From: Candidatus Pacearchaeota archaeon
GTDB lineage: Archaea; Nanobdellota; Nanobdellia; UBA10117; JABICX01
Reading direction: 5' to 3'
NCBI GenBank assembly: GCA_017609995.1
Contig: JAFCCX010000033.1
Location: 1 to 8,804, forward strand
DNA: 8,804 nucleotides
The stretch's first letter is position 1; each line of letters starts with the position of its first letter. The notes beneath the pieces were generated by a model. It made no database searches and was not told the DNA's origin. It was given only the letters and a program-made list of their open reading frames with translations. Shown here piece by piece: positions 1-4,791 of the stretch. Position numbers and translations under genes: made by a program.

Positions 1-30
1 TAAGTTTTCCAATACATCGAAAAGTTGATT

Positions 31-40
31 TTTATAAATA
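31..40 (+). promoter_or_regulatory. Putative box A (TATA) upstream of the STAS-like gene
   Basis: TTTATAAATA is the best archaeal TATA match in the first 75 bases. Its centre predicts transcription starting near 61, leaving a leader of about 15 bases to the ATG at 76. A second, weaker box (TTTTTAGG, 63-70) lies about 25 bases before the in-frame ATG at 91, so the promoter in use is uncertain. Confidence 0.5.
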
Positions 41-75
41 TATTGTCTAGAGAACACAAAGCTTTTTAGGTAGTT

Positions 76-387
76 ATGTTAAAGAATAATATGGAAAAGA
101 TAGAACTTTTTAATATATTTAAAACAGACACACTATGTAGTAGAGAGAGCGTACAACGAATTTTTAGAGCAACACCAAATAAAGAGTTCATCATTGATTT
201 TAGAAAGATTGTGTTTATTTCTAAATCATTCGCACATGAATTATTAGATACAGTATATACTAAAAAGTTGACTGTTGATTTTGTTAATATGAGTGATAAT
301 GTGGAGACTATGCTGAGAGTTGCATATATTAAGCCAAAAATCGAGCTCAAAATGAACAATGTAGTGAACTTAGCAACTTGTTGTTAA
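76..387 (+). CDS. STAS-like (DUF4325-type) small protein
   Basis: This 103-aa soluble protein resembles the STAS-like DUF4325 family. The family signature is a strand ending in Asp-Phe followed by a variant of V-x-x-I-S-x-S-F-A-x-E-L. Here DF is at residues 41-42 and ISKSFAHEL at 48-56, and an upstream SRESVQRIF helix (22-30) fits the family start. STAS-like folds usually act as small interaction or regulatory modules, and in bacteria this family often occurs with ATPase or regulatory domains. No partner is visible here, so the role is unknown. The start is uncertain: ATG at 76, or ATG at 91 (98 aa), which begins MEKIELF, fits the domain edge and sits about 25 bases after a TTTTTAGG box. The gene stands alone and converges on the minus-strand gene ending at 448. 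The base immediately upstream of 76 gives no clear ribosome-binding site. Confidence 0.7.
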   Translation: MLKNNMEKIELFNIFKTDTLCSRESVQRIFRATPNKEFIIDFRKIVFISKSFAHELLDTVYTKKLTVDFVNMSDNVETMLRVAYIKPKIELKMNNVVNLATCC

Positions 388-447
388 TTACTTCAAACTC
401 TCCTCAACAATTTTAATCTTTTAAGCAATTCCGCCTCAGAATTGACA

Positions 448-696
448 TTAAAGTTTCTTCATAAGAGGAATAAGAAATACAAATACAATCACTAAAATTA
501 TACCCATAACCCATCCACGCTCATATGTAAGTACACCAATATTGAATAGAAAAGTAAGCATAGCAATAGTTATCATAATTTTAGCTAATCTATGTGATTC
601 TCTAGAAATTTTTTGTGATTCTTTAGAGAATTTTTTTAGAGATTTAGTTAATTCTTTAACTGCTGGTGTTGCTGATGAACTATAATGAATTGCCAT
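448..696 (-). CDS. Small two-helix membrane protein with N-terminal coiled-coil-like segment
   Basis: This 82-aa protein is not a family I recognise. Residues about 12-38 form a charged, serine/lysine-rich helix (KELTKSLKKFSKESQKISRE) that could be a short coiled coil. Two hydrophobic segments follow, at about 40-59 and 63-79, separated by YERGW. A small hairpin in the membrane with the helical N-terminus in the cytoplasm is the simplest topology. The ATG at 696 lies only 5 bases after the stop of the DUF3892-like gene, so the two are probably co-transcribed. There is no obvious ribosome-binding site and no convincing box of its own. It ends in KKL. A short reading just beyond the stop resembles a protein tail and is listed under findings. 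Confidence 0.7.
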   Translation of the reverse strand: MAIHYSSSATPAVKELTKSLKKFSKESQKISRESHRLAKIMITIAMLTFLFNIGVLTYERGWVMGIILVIVFVFLIPLMKKL

Positions 697-701
697 TTTA
701 C

Positions 702-956
702 TTAGAATAATGGAAGATTCTCTAAGTTATTTGTTGGTTTTTCATCTTTAAATGTCCGAATATATTTCTTACCTTCACGAAGAACTACTCGAACAGGTAT
801 TTCGTCATTACCAACCTTAACTACGAACTTAATATTATTCTCAATATGTTTTACTACTTCTCCTACTGAAAATTCATCAGATAACGTCTTTACACGAATG
901 ATAACACCGTCTTCTTTTCGTACCTTTTCGATAAAATATTTAGTATATTTAAGCAT
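702..956 (-). CDS. DUF3892-like small protein
   Basis: From the ATG at 956 this is an 84-aa protein. It matches DUF3892, a family of about 80-residue proteins of unknown function found mainly in bacteria. The visible signature is an N-terminal strand with EKVRKEDGVIIRV, a middle region rich in valine, and the characteristic end: KKYIRTF, then NNLENLPLF at the C-terminus (family pattern Y-[IL]-R-[ST]-x-x-[DN]-...-NNL-x-x-LP-x-[FL]). The frame stays open upstream to a TTG at 1019 (105 aa), but that start would precede the domain. The ATG at 956 has a TTATAAAT box about 30 bases upstream. It is first in a two-gene unit with the small membrane protein ending at 448. Function is unknown. Confidence 0.75.
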   Translation of the reverse strand: MLKYTKYFIEKVRKEDGVIIRVKTLSDEFSVGEVVKHIENNIKFVVKVGNDEIPVRVVLREGKKYIRTFKDEKPTNNLENLPLF

Positions 957-982
957 TTTTACCTTATCATTTAAAAAATGTG

Positions 983-990
983 ATTTATAA
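983..990 (-). promoter_or_regulatory. Putative box A for the DUF3892-like gene
   Basis: On the minus strand this reads TTATAAAT, centred about 30 bases upstream of the ATG at 956. It predicts a start of transcription near 960 and a very short leader. This is the main reason for preferring 956 over the TTG at 1019. Confidence 0.5.
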
Positions 991-1061
991 CAATTTATTT
1001 GCTTTAATTGGGTAGACAATTCTGAGCCAAAAATGACATACGTAAGCCCAGAATAATTAAG

Positions 1062-1071
1062 TTTATATAAT
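1062..1071 (+). promoter_or_regulatory. Putative box A, leaderless promoter of the Cys-rich surface protein gene
   Basis: TTTATATAAT is centred 24-25 bases upstream of the ATG at 1091, so transcription should start at or next to the start codon. The 957-1090 gap holds divergent promoters, this one and the minus-strand box at 983-990. I see nothing else in it. Confidence 0.6.
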
Positions 1072-1090
1072 ATAATTTCGCAAATTTGTT

Positions 1091-1810
1091 ATGCCAGAAG
1101 ATGATTATGATGAGTTTGAAGAAGAAAAAACTGTGAAACGTAAGAAAAGAAGAGTTAATCCCAAAAAATTATTTATTGTTAGTGGCGGATTTCTTGCCGT
1201 AATTGTTATAATCGCGCTTGTTATTGGTTTTACTAGTGGAGGAGTAACTGGTGCAACAGTTGCTAATCTTGAACCAGAATGTCATGAAGAAATACAAGAG
1301 TATAATGAAACAACCCTGCAACCAGAAGCAGTTCCACAAGAAAAATGTGAGACTGGATACTTAAGATATAATACTCGTTGGCAAACAGCTACAACAGACT
1401 GTTTACACTATGAATGTGCTGAATCTGTTAAAGAATGTCTAGAATGGAATTTCTGGCATACTACTTGCGAGCAGGAAGTAACTAATTGTGTAAGAGAAGA
1501 ATGTTCTAGTTTCAGATTGAATTGTGGTCTAAAAATTAGTAACACAGATACAGAAAGTGGAAGCTGGTCTTTGGATGGGCATATCATTTATGGTAGTGCA
1601 GACATGTTTGTTAGAACAATAACAAAACAAATTCAACCAATGAGTGAAGCAACTTTCTCCTGGACTTATACCACCTCTACCGACGTACCTTTTGCTTGCG
1701 ATTATAAAAACATGAAGATTCCAACAAAAGAAAGTTGTCATACTGAGATGATATATACAGATATGCCTAAAACAGAAACAAAATATCGAACAGTGGAAGT
1801 TTGTGATTGA
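1091..1810 (+). CDS. Signal-anchored cysteine-rich extracytoplasmic protein
   Basis: This 239-aa protein has an acidic N-terminus (residues 2-12), a strongly basic stretch (KRKKRRVNPKK, 16-26) and one hydrophobic segment at about 27-47. The basic side faces in, so the remaining roughly 190 residues should lie outside the membrane. That part has exactly 12 cysteines, starting at C64, many in pairs such as DCLHYEC and NCVREEC, and could form six disulfides. It has no lipobox and no recognised enzymatic motif. Family unknown; a structural or binding role at the cell surface is an inference. The start codon fits a leaderless promoter (box at 1062-1071). Its TGA overlaps the ATG of the next gene by one base (TGATG), so translation of the zinc-ribbon protein is probably coupled to it. 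Confidence 0.75.
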   Translation: MPEDDYDEFEEEKTVKRKKRRVNPKKLFIVSGGFLAVIVIIALVIGFTSGGVTGATVANLEPECHEEIQEYNETTLQPEAVPQEKCETGYLRYNTRWQTATTDCLHYECAESVKECLEWNFWHTTCEQEVTNCVREECSSFRLNCGLKISNTDTESGSWSLDGHIIYGSADMFVRTITKQIQPMSEATFSWTYTTSTDVPFACDYKNMKIPTKESCHTEMIYTDMPKTETKYRTVEVCD

Positions 1811-2541
1811 TGAAAAAAAGAGAATATGAAGTTAAAGAAGTTATTTTTGAAAAATGCCCTATTTGTGGAAAGGGTAAAGTTGAAACTAAAGAATCTACAA
1901 AGCTTTTTGGTCTTATAACCTCTGATGAAACTAGTTGTGATAAATGTAATGCAGAATTTATAGAAGAGGATGAAAAAGGAAATGAACGTACTTTTAGCTT
2001 GAATTTATCAAACTCTGATCAAAAGAGTAAATATGAAGATAAGACTTTGAAAATTAGCGAATGGAAACGAGGTAAGTCTGATTTTGATGTTTGTATCGAG
2101 AAAGGTATTCTTCCAAAAGCGAAGATACTTGGTTTAAAAGTTATATTAAAACCTAACGAGGAAACTCATTGGTATTCTGCAGCAGAGATGAAAGAAGAAC
2201 GTGCAGTAAGACATGCAAGTTTTGGTAGAGTAAGAGTTGCAAAAGGAATATATGTCGGTGGAAGTCGAGGAGAATCTCATGGAGAGTTGCGCACTATTGA
2301 TAGTGGTGATCTATTATTAACGAATCAACGTTTAATCTTTAATGGTAATATGCGAAACATTGAATATAAGCTTGATAAAATAGTATCTGTTCAAGAATAT
2401 GCTGACGGAGTAGAGATTGGTTCTACTAGTCGGAAGAAAGTTCAAGTATATATTGTAGACGAACCACATAAATGGGCTGGATACATTAAGCTTGCTGTTC
2501 AGAAGTACTACACAAGTAAATTAAAAAAGAAGAAGAAATAG
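1810..2541 (+). CDS. Zinc-ribbon protein with PH-like C-terminal domain
   Basis: This 243-aa soluble protein starts with a zinc-ribbon-like knuckle pair: C16-x2-C19 (CPICGKG) and C43-x2-C46 (CDKC). A charged linker follows, then a conserved-looking domain at about 128-222. The second part contains RVAKGIYVGG and LLLTNQRLIFNG (168-179), then DKIVSVQEYADGVEI. That pattern (D-x-G-x-L-x-L-T-x-x-R-L-I-F-x-G, then a K-I strand and D-G-V) is typical of prokaryotic PH/GRAM-like domains. The role is unknown; PH-like domains of this kind bind proteins or membranes. The C-terminus is a lysine tail. The frame also offers a TTG at 1807, but the ATG at 1810 overlaps the upstream stop as TGATG and is preferred. 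It forms a two-gene unit with the Cys-rich membrane protein. Confidence 0.75.
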   Translation: MKKREYEVKEVIFEKCPICGKGKVETKESTKLFGLITSDETSCDKCNAEFIEEDEKGNERTFSLNLSNSDQKSKYEDKTLKISEWKRGKSDFDVCIEKGILPKAKILGLKVILKPNEETHWYSAAEMKEERAVRHASFGRVRVAKGIYVGGSRGESHGELRTIDSGDLLLTNQRLIFNGNMRNIEYKLDKIVSVQEYADGVEIGSTSRKKVQVYIVDEPHKWAGYIKLAVQKYYTSKLKKKKK

Positions 2542-2563
2542 AGGTTAACCGCTAGATCGGAGG

Positions 2564-2573
2564 GTTTTTAAGT
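2564..2573 (+). promoter_or_regulatory. Putative box A, leaderless promoter of the 129-aa gene
   Basis: GTTTTTAAGT is centred 26-27 bases upstream of the ATG at 2595. It is preceded by a purine-rich CGGAGG at 2559-2564 that could be the B recognition element. The T5 run, just after the palindrome GGTTAACC (2543-2550), could also serve to end the upstream transcript. Confidence 0.5.
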
Positions 2574-2594
2574 TTTATTTAGTAAGAGTAATAT

Positions 2595-2984
2595 ATGGTA
2601 GAAGAATTAGCATATAGTACTGATGAAGAACGGAGCCAGCTAATTGAAGATGTTCTAAGTAAGGAAAGATCAATTGAAGAATGGAAAGAAATATGTCTTG
2701 GTGAACCTTCACACGGAATTAACGGAGTATATATTCCGGACCGAGTAATACTTTATCCACACGGGGCTGACTTAAAAGATTCAATAGTTTATGCAAGAAT
2801 AAGAGAAGGTTATTCTTTAAGACGAGTGCTTGGATGGATTCATGATCATGATCCAAGAGAGTTCTTACTTGCGCGTATTATGGAGCATGAAGGTCTTACA
2901 GACAGAGTTGGTCCTGGTTTTACATGTGGTTTAATAGTAGGTGCAAGTAAAAAACCCGAATCAAGAGTAGCAACCGAAGCTTAG
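2595..2984 (+). CDS. Unrecognised 129-aa soluble protein
   Basis: I do not recognise this family. The N-terminal 30 residues are acidic and helical (DEERSQLIEDVLSKERSIEEW). The middle holds short histidine-containing turns: GEPSHG, YPHGAD and WIHDHDP, then MEHEG. The helical stretch REGYSLRRVLGWIHDHDPRE is the most motif-like part, and four separate histidine clusters in 129 residues leave metal binding open, without proof. The C-terminus is polar and probably disordered. It has no membrane segment. The start fits a leaderless promoter at 2564-2573. It converges on the minus-strand Ada-like gene with only 3 bases between the two stop codons, so the two transcripts must overlap or end inside each other's genes. 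Confidence 0.65.
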   Translation: MVEELAYSTDEERSQLIEDVLSKERSIEEWKEICLGEPSHGINGVYIPDRVILYPHGADLKDSIVYARIREGYSLRRVLGWIHDHDPREFLLARIMEHEGLTDRVGPGFTCGLIVGASKKPESRVATEA

Positions 2985-2987
2985 AAC

Positions 2988-3329
2988 TTACTTAGCTTTT
3001 GTGTAACCTTGAGCAACCGCCTCACTTGCAGAGCTGAAACAAATCCTGTTTTCTTCTTTGATTGCACGGGCGTAACTGGATGCACAGTCGTGGAAGAGAT
3101 TGCTGTTCTTTGAGCCGATAAAGTCTGTTCCAATTGGGCAACCAAGTTCTAGACAAACCATTGTTCCAGATGTTATCATAACTTCTTCATCATTACTGAC
3201 AATACCTTGTTCTGTTCGCCACTCTCCAAGAAAACCATAAATAGCAAACATTAAGCCAAAAGCAATTAAGACAATAATAAATATACCAAATTTTTCAAGA
3301 GTTTCTCTCCTCTCGATTTCACTAAGCAT
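2988..3329 (-). CDS. Membrane-anchored Ada-like (metal-binding-type) domain protein
   Basis: This 113-aa protein has one transmembrane segment (about 13-34) after a short charged N-terminus, then an extracytoplasmic or periplasm-like tail. Residues about 69-113 match the Ada-type metal-binding domain often fused to membrane anchors or nucleases: FIGSKNSNLFHDC (70-82), then ARAIKEENRICF (87-98), then EAVAQGYTKAK (103-113). The family pattern is S-K-x-S-x-x-F-H-x-x-x-C-x-x-A-x-x-I-x-x-x-N-x-x-x-F-x-S-x-x-E-A-x-x-x-G-Y. The usual trailing P-C-x-x-C is absent here, as the protein ends at GYTKAK. Four cysteines remain (59, 64, 82, 97) plus H80. Whether metal is still bound is open. The ATG overlaps the stop of the upstream 69-aa gene by one base (TAATG), so the two are coupled. 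Confidence 0.7.
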   Translation of the reverse strand: MLSEIERRETLEKFGIFIIVLIAFGLMFAIYGFLGEWRTEQGIVSNDEEVMITSGTMVCLELGCPIGTDFIGSKNSNLFHDCASSYARAIKEENRICFSSASEAVAQGYTKAK

Positions 3330-3538
3330 TATACTCTACCCACCACTTTAGTTAAGGCCTTTTCAATCTTGACAAAACCCATTAGAAATGCGCCAAGAAT
3401 CATCATTACAAGATAGATTTTCCAGTATTTGATAGAATCTAAAATCAGCAAGTCATAAAGCCACTTGCTTGCACCTACTAAAGCAAAAATCACTCCGACA
3501 GCACTTAGAACATAATCTTGCTTGTCAGTTTTTTCCAT
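3329..3538 (-). CDS. Small two-helix membrane protein
   Basis: This 69-aa protein is almost entirely membrane-embedded: a short charged N-terminus (MEKTDKQD), hydrophobic segments at about 9-31 and 38-57, and a basic tail (KIEKALTKVVGRV). No family is recognised. The TAATG overlap with the Ada-like gene suggests the two proteins are made together and may form a membrane complex, which is an inference. The ATG at 3538 lies 24-25 bases from the centre of a TTAAATAA box, so the pair probably has its own leaderless transcript, separate from the genes upstream. Confidence 0.65.
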   Translation of the reverse strand: MEKTDKQDYVLSAVGVIFALVGASKWLYDLLILDSIKYWKIYLVMMILGAFLMGFVKIEKALTKVVGRV

Positions 3539-3558
3539 GACTTGTTTACTCGAGAATA

Positions 3559-3566
3559 TTATTTAA
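3559..3566 (-). promoter_or_regulatory. Putative box A, leaderless promoter of the 69-aa/Ada-like pair
   Basis: The minus strand reads CCC then TTAAATAA, centred 24-25 bases before the ATG at 3538. It sits in the 41-base gap after the 63-aa repeat protein gene. Confidence 0.55.
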
Positions 3567-3579
3567 GGGTTTTGAATTA

Positions 3580-3771
3580 TTAATCATCAGTTTCTCTTTT
3601 GATTCGTCGTAAAGCATTATCATACCCATATTTACCATCTTCATAAGCTTGATCACTAGCTCCTCTAGCATGCTCATAACCATGTCTACCATCTTCATAA
3701 GCTTGATCACTAGCTCTCGCTGCTTCTTCATAGCTACGACGCTTTTTCGGGTCAACTAAATCATCAATCAT
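3580..3771 (-). CDS. 63-aa repeat protein with 18-residue tandem units
   Basis: This is a small hydrophilic protein built mainly from two 18-residue units, residues 20-37 and 38-55. Each starts ASDQAYEDG and continues with R/K-H/Y-GY-E/D. Tyrosine followed by an acidic residue recurs at 14, 25, 32, 43 and 50, spaced 11, 7, 11, 7. Eighteen residues make five helical turns, so the tyrosines would line one face of a continuous helix, as in hendecad/heptad coiled coils. It has no membrane segment and no known family. Its ATG overlaps the stop of the 229-aa gene as ATGA. It also has a second copy of that gene's promoter sequence just upstream, so it may be both coupled and separately transcribed. 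The other frame across this region is a shadow produced by the DNA repeat. Confidence 0.6.
   Translation of the reverse strand: MIDDLVDPKKRRSYEEAARASDQAYEDGRHGYEHARGASDQAYEDGKYGYDNALRRIKRETDD
3613..3716. repeat. 54-bp-period tandem duplication
   Basis: Bases 3613-3662 match 3667-3716 at 45 of 50 positions. The core of 30 bases (3633-3662 and 3687-3716) is identical. The period of 54 bases is 18 codons, so the duplication preserves the frame of the 63-aa gene. Few differences mean it is recent or under conversion. Confidence 0.85.
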
Positions 3772-4457
3772 ATTTCTGTCTCACAGTAAAATCTTAAAAA
3801 CGCTTTGAAAATCTTTCTTTTATTTTCTACCAACCCAGAAGCAAAAGATAGAATATCTTGCTTAATTGAACTTACTTTTTGAGGTATTGTTTCAGAAGTT
3901 ATTGGAGTAAAGAAACCTTTGTTATATACTGTAAGTAAAAGAACATTCAAATGGCCGTTCTGTATATCTTCCTTATACTCATTTAAATCTCTTTCAATAT
4001 CTGCTAGCATTTGCCTTGTATGCAATGGATCAGCTAGATCTAATCCAGTAAAGAGCCTTAGAATTAATGAATATCCAAAAGCATCAGCAGCTCTCCAAGA
4101 GATATATGTTTCTATTTCCTCGTCACTGACATAAGCCTTCTCCCGCACCTTTCTCTCCAACTCTTTTTCTACTGCAAAAAACTGAGTAGAATACTCTTCC
4201 TGTCTCTTTACTTTTTCTTGATCTTCTGGAGAAAAGTAACTCAGCAATATTTCTCTTTGACTCTGAGCTTCAGATAAGTATTCTTCATTATCTGTTTCGT
4301 AATATAAATCTAATAAACAAGCAAATCTTCCAGCTGTTCTAACAGCTTCTGAAACCTTTTTGCTCAGGCTTTCATCATGAGTATAATCAAGTGCTATTCT
4401 TCCAATAAGATCTGGATTTTCTAACTTTTTATCAATTGTAGAAATAACATCTTCCAT
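3768..4457 (-). CDS. All-helical 229-aa protein, possibly class I isoprenoid-synthase-like
   Basis: This soluble, highly charged protein is predicted all-helical and is not confidently recognised. Two features recall class I isoprenoid synthases (phytoene/squalene synthase and terpene cyclase fold). One is an early acidic motif in a hydrophobic helix, LLDLYYETD (48-56; D50-x3-E54). The other, about 100 residues later, is D153-I-x-R-D157-L-x-x-Y-x-x-D164-x-x-x-G168, similar to the second aspartate-rich motif of phytoene synthases. At 229 aa it is shorter than typical enzymes (270-300 aa), and the first motif is weak, so this is a fold-level guess. A leaderless promoter lies at 4479-4486. Its 3' end contains a duplicate of that promoter, and its stop overlaps the next start as ATGA. 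It follows the frameshifted large gene. Confidence 0.65.
   Translation of the reverse strand: MEDVISTIDKKLENPDLIGRIALDYTHDESLSKKVSEAVRTAGRFACLLDLYYETDNEEYLSEAQSQREILLSYFSPEDQEKVKRQEEYSTQFFAVEKELERKVREKAYVSDEEIETYISWRAADAFGYSLILRLFTGLDLADPLHTRQMLADIERDLNEYKEDIQNGHLNVLLLTVYNKGFFTPITSETIPQKVSSIKQDILSFASGLVENKRKIFKAFLRFYCETEI
3785..3810 (-). repeat. 26-bp promoter-like direct repeat, copy 2 (inside the 229-aa gene)
   Basis: This copy differs from 4471-4496 at one base (3803). On the minus strand it encodes FKAFLRFY near the C-terminus of the 229-aa protein. It also carries TTTTTAAG at 3793-3800, centred 25-26 bases upstream of the ATG at 3771. The distance from repeat to ATG, 13 bases, is identical in both copies, while the 13 bases themselves are not conserved. 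Confidence 0.75.
3793..3800 (-). promoter_or_regulatory. Putative intragenic box A for the 63-aa repeat protein
   Basis: TTTTTAAG on the minus strand, within the 3' end of the 229-aa gene, is centred 25-26 bases before the ATG at 3771. It is identical in sequence and position to the box of the 229-aa gene, which is the main support for it being functional. Confidence 0.5.
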
Positions 4458-4470
4458 CTTACTTCTTGTA

Positions 4471-4496
4471 AGTAAAATCTTAAAAACGTTTTGAAA
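4471..4496 (-). repeat. 26-bp promoter-like direct repeat, copy 1 (intergenic)
   Basis: This copy lies between the stop of the upstream frame (4502-4504) and the ATG of the 229-aa gene. It matches 3785-3810 at 25 of 26 positions, with a 686-bp period. It contains the box at 4479-4486. Confidence 0.75.
4479..4486 (-). promoter_or_regulatory. Putative box A, leaderless promoter of the 229-aa gene
   Basis: TTTTTAAG on the minus strand, centred 25-26 bases before the ATG at 4457. There is no ribosome-binding site in the 13-base spacer. Confidence 0.55.
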
Positions 4497-4501
4497 TCCT
4501 G

Positions 4502-4732
4502 CTAGAATTTAGCTTTTGCTGGTTTTGTCCAATCGTATTGGATGACACTTGTTGGAGTTAAGTTGTATGACTCAAATAAATCTTGGCTAAGTTCATCTTC
4601 CCAACCACCATCACTCATAAGAATTACAAGCTGCTCTCTTACATTTTCTCTAATTGTGTTTTCAGTTGTCCAAAATTGTAAGTCTGCAATAAGACCTGGA
4701 AGAACTTTACCAATAAGTTCTTTAGGCTTCAT
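4502..4732 (-). CDS. Probable C-terminal part of the frameshifted large protein
   Basis: From the ATG at 4732 this frame encodes 76 aa ending in PAKAKF. However, the same frame stays open upstream for another 32 codons to 4828, with protein-like content (ADYSRYVHDILKDDPILGAG) and no ATG, GTG or TTG. This overlaps the last codons of the 391-aa ORF. The simplest reading is that it is the C-terminus of that protein, reached by a -1 shift at C-AAA-AAC (4834-4828), giving 488 aa in all. If it is a separate gene, only a weak box (TATAACT, 4760-4766) could serve the ATG at 4732. The sequence is helical and mixed charge (RENVREQLVILMSDGGWEDE) with no recognised domain. Independent translation is possible but less likely. 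Confidence 0.55.
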   Translation of the reverse strand: MKPKELIGKVLPGLIADLQFWTTENTIRENVREQLVILMSDGGWEDELSQDLFESYNLTPTSVIQYDWTKPAKAKF

Positions 4733-4791
4733 TTTTAGGTCTTTAATAACAGCTTTTCTAGTTATACCTGCACCAAGAATTGGATCATCTT

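Noticed and set aside
66..359. 97-aa minus-strand reading opposite the STAS-like gene
   Set aside because: The plus frame has family motifs and a box A; the antisense frame does not.
1017..1019. TTG start for the DUF3892-like gene (105 aa)
   Set aside because: The domain begins after the ATG at 956, and a box A lies inside the proposed extension.
1061..1078. Single bidirectional TATA element serving both divergent genes near 1000-1090
   Set aside because: The minus-strand gene has a better placed box at 983-990 with ATG 956, so sharing is not needed.
3613..3716. CRISPR array
   Set aside because: Only two copies in direct tandem with no spacers, inside a coding frame.
3546..3755. 69-aa minus-strand reading beginning at a TTG with repeated VIKLMKMV
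   Set aside because: It is the DNA repeat read in another frame; the 63-aa frame has an ATG, an ATGA overlap and balanced, protein-like composition.
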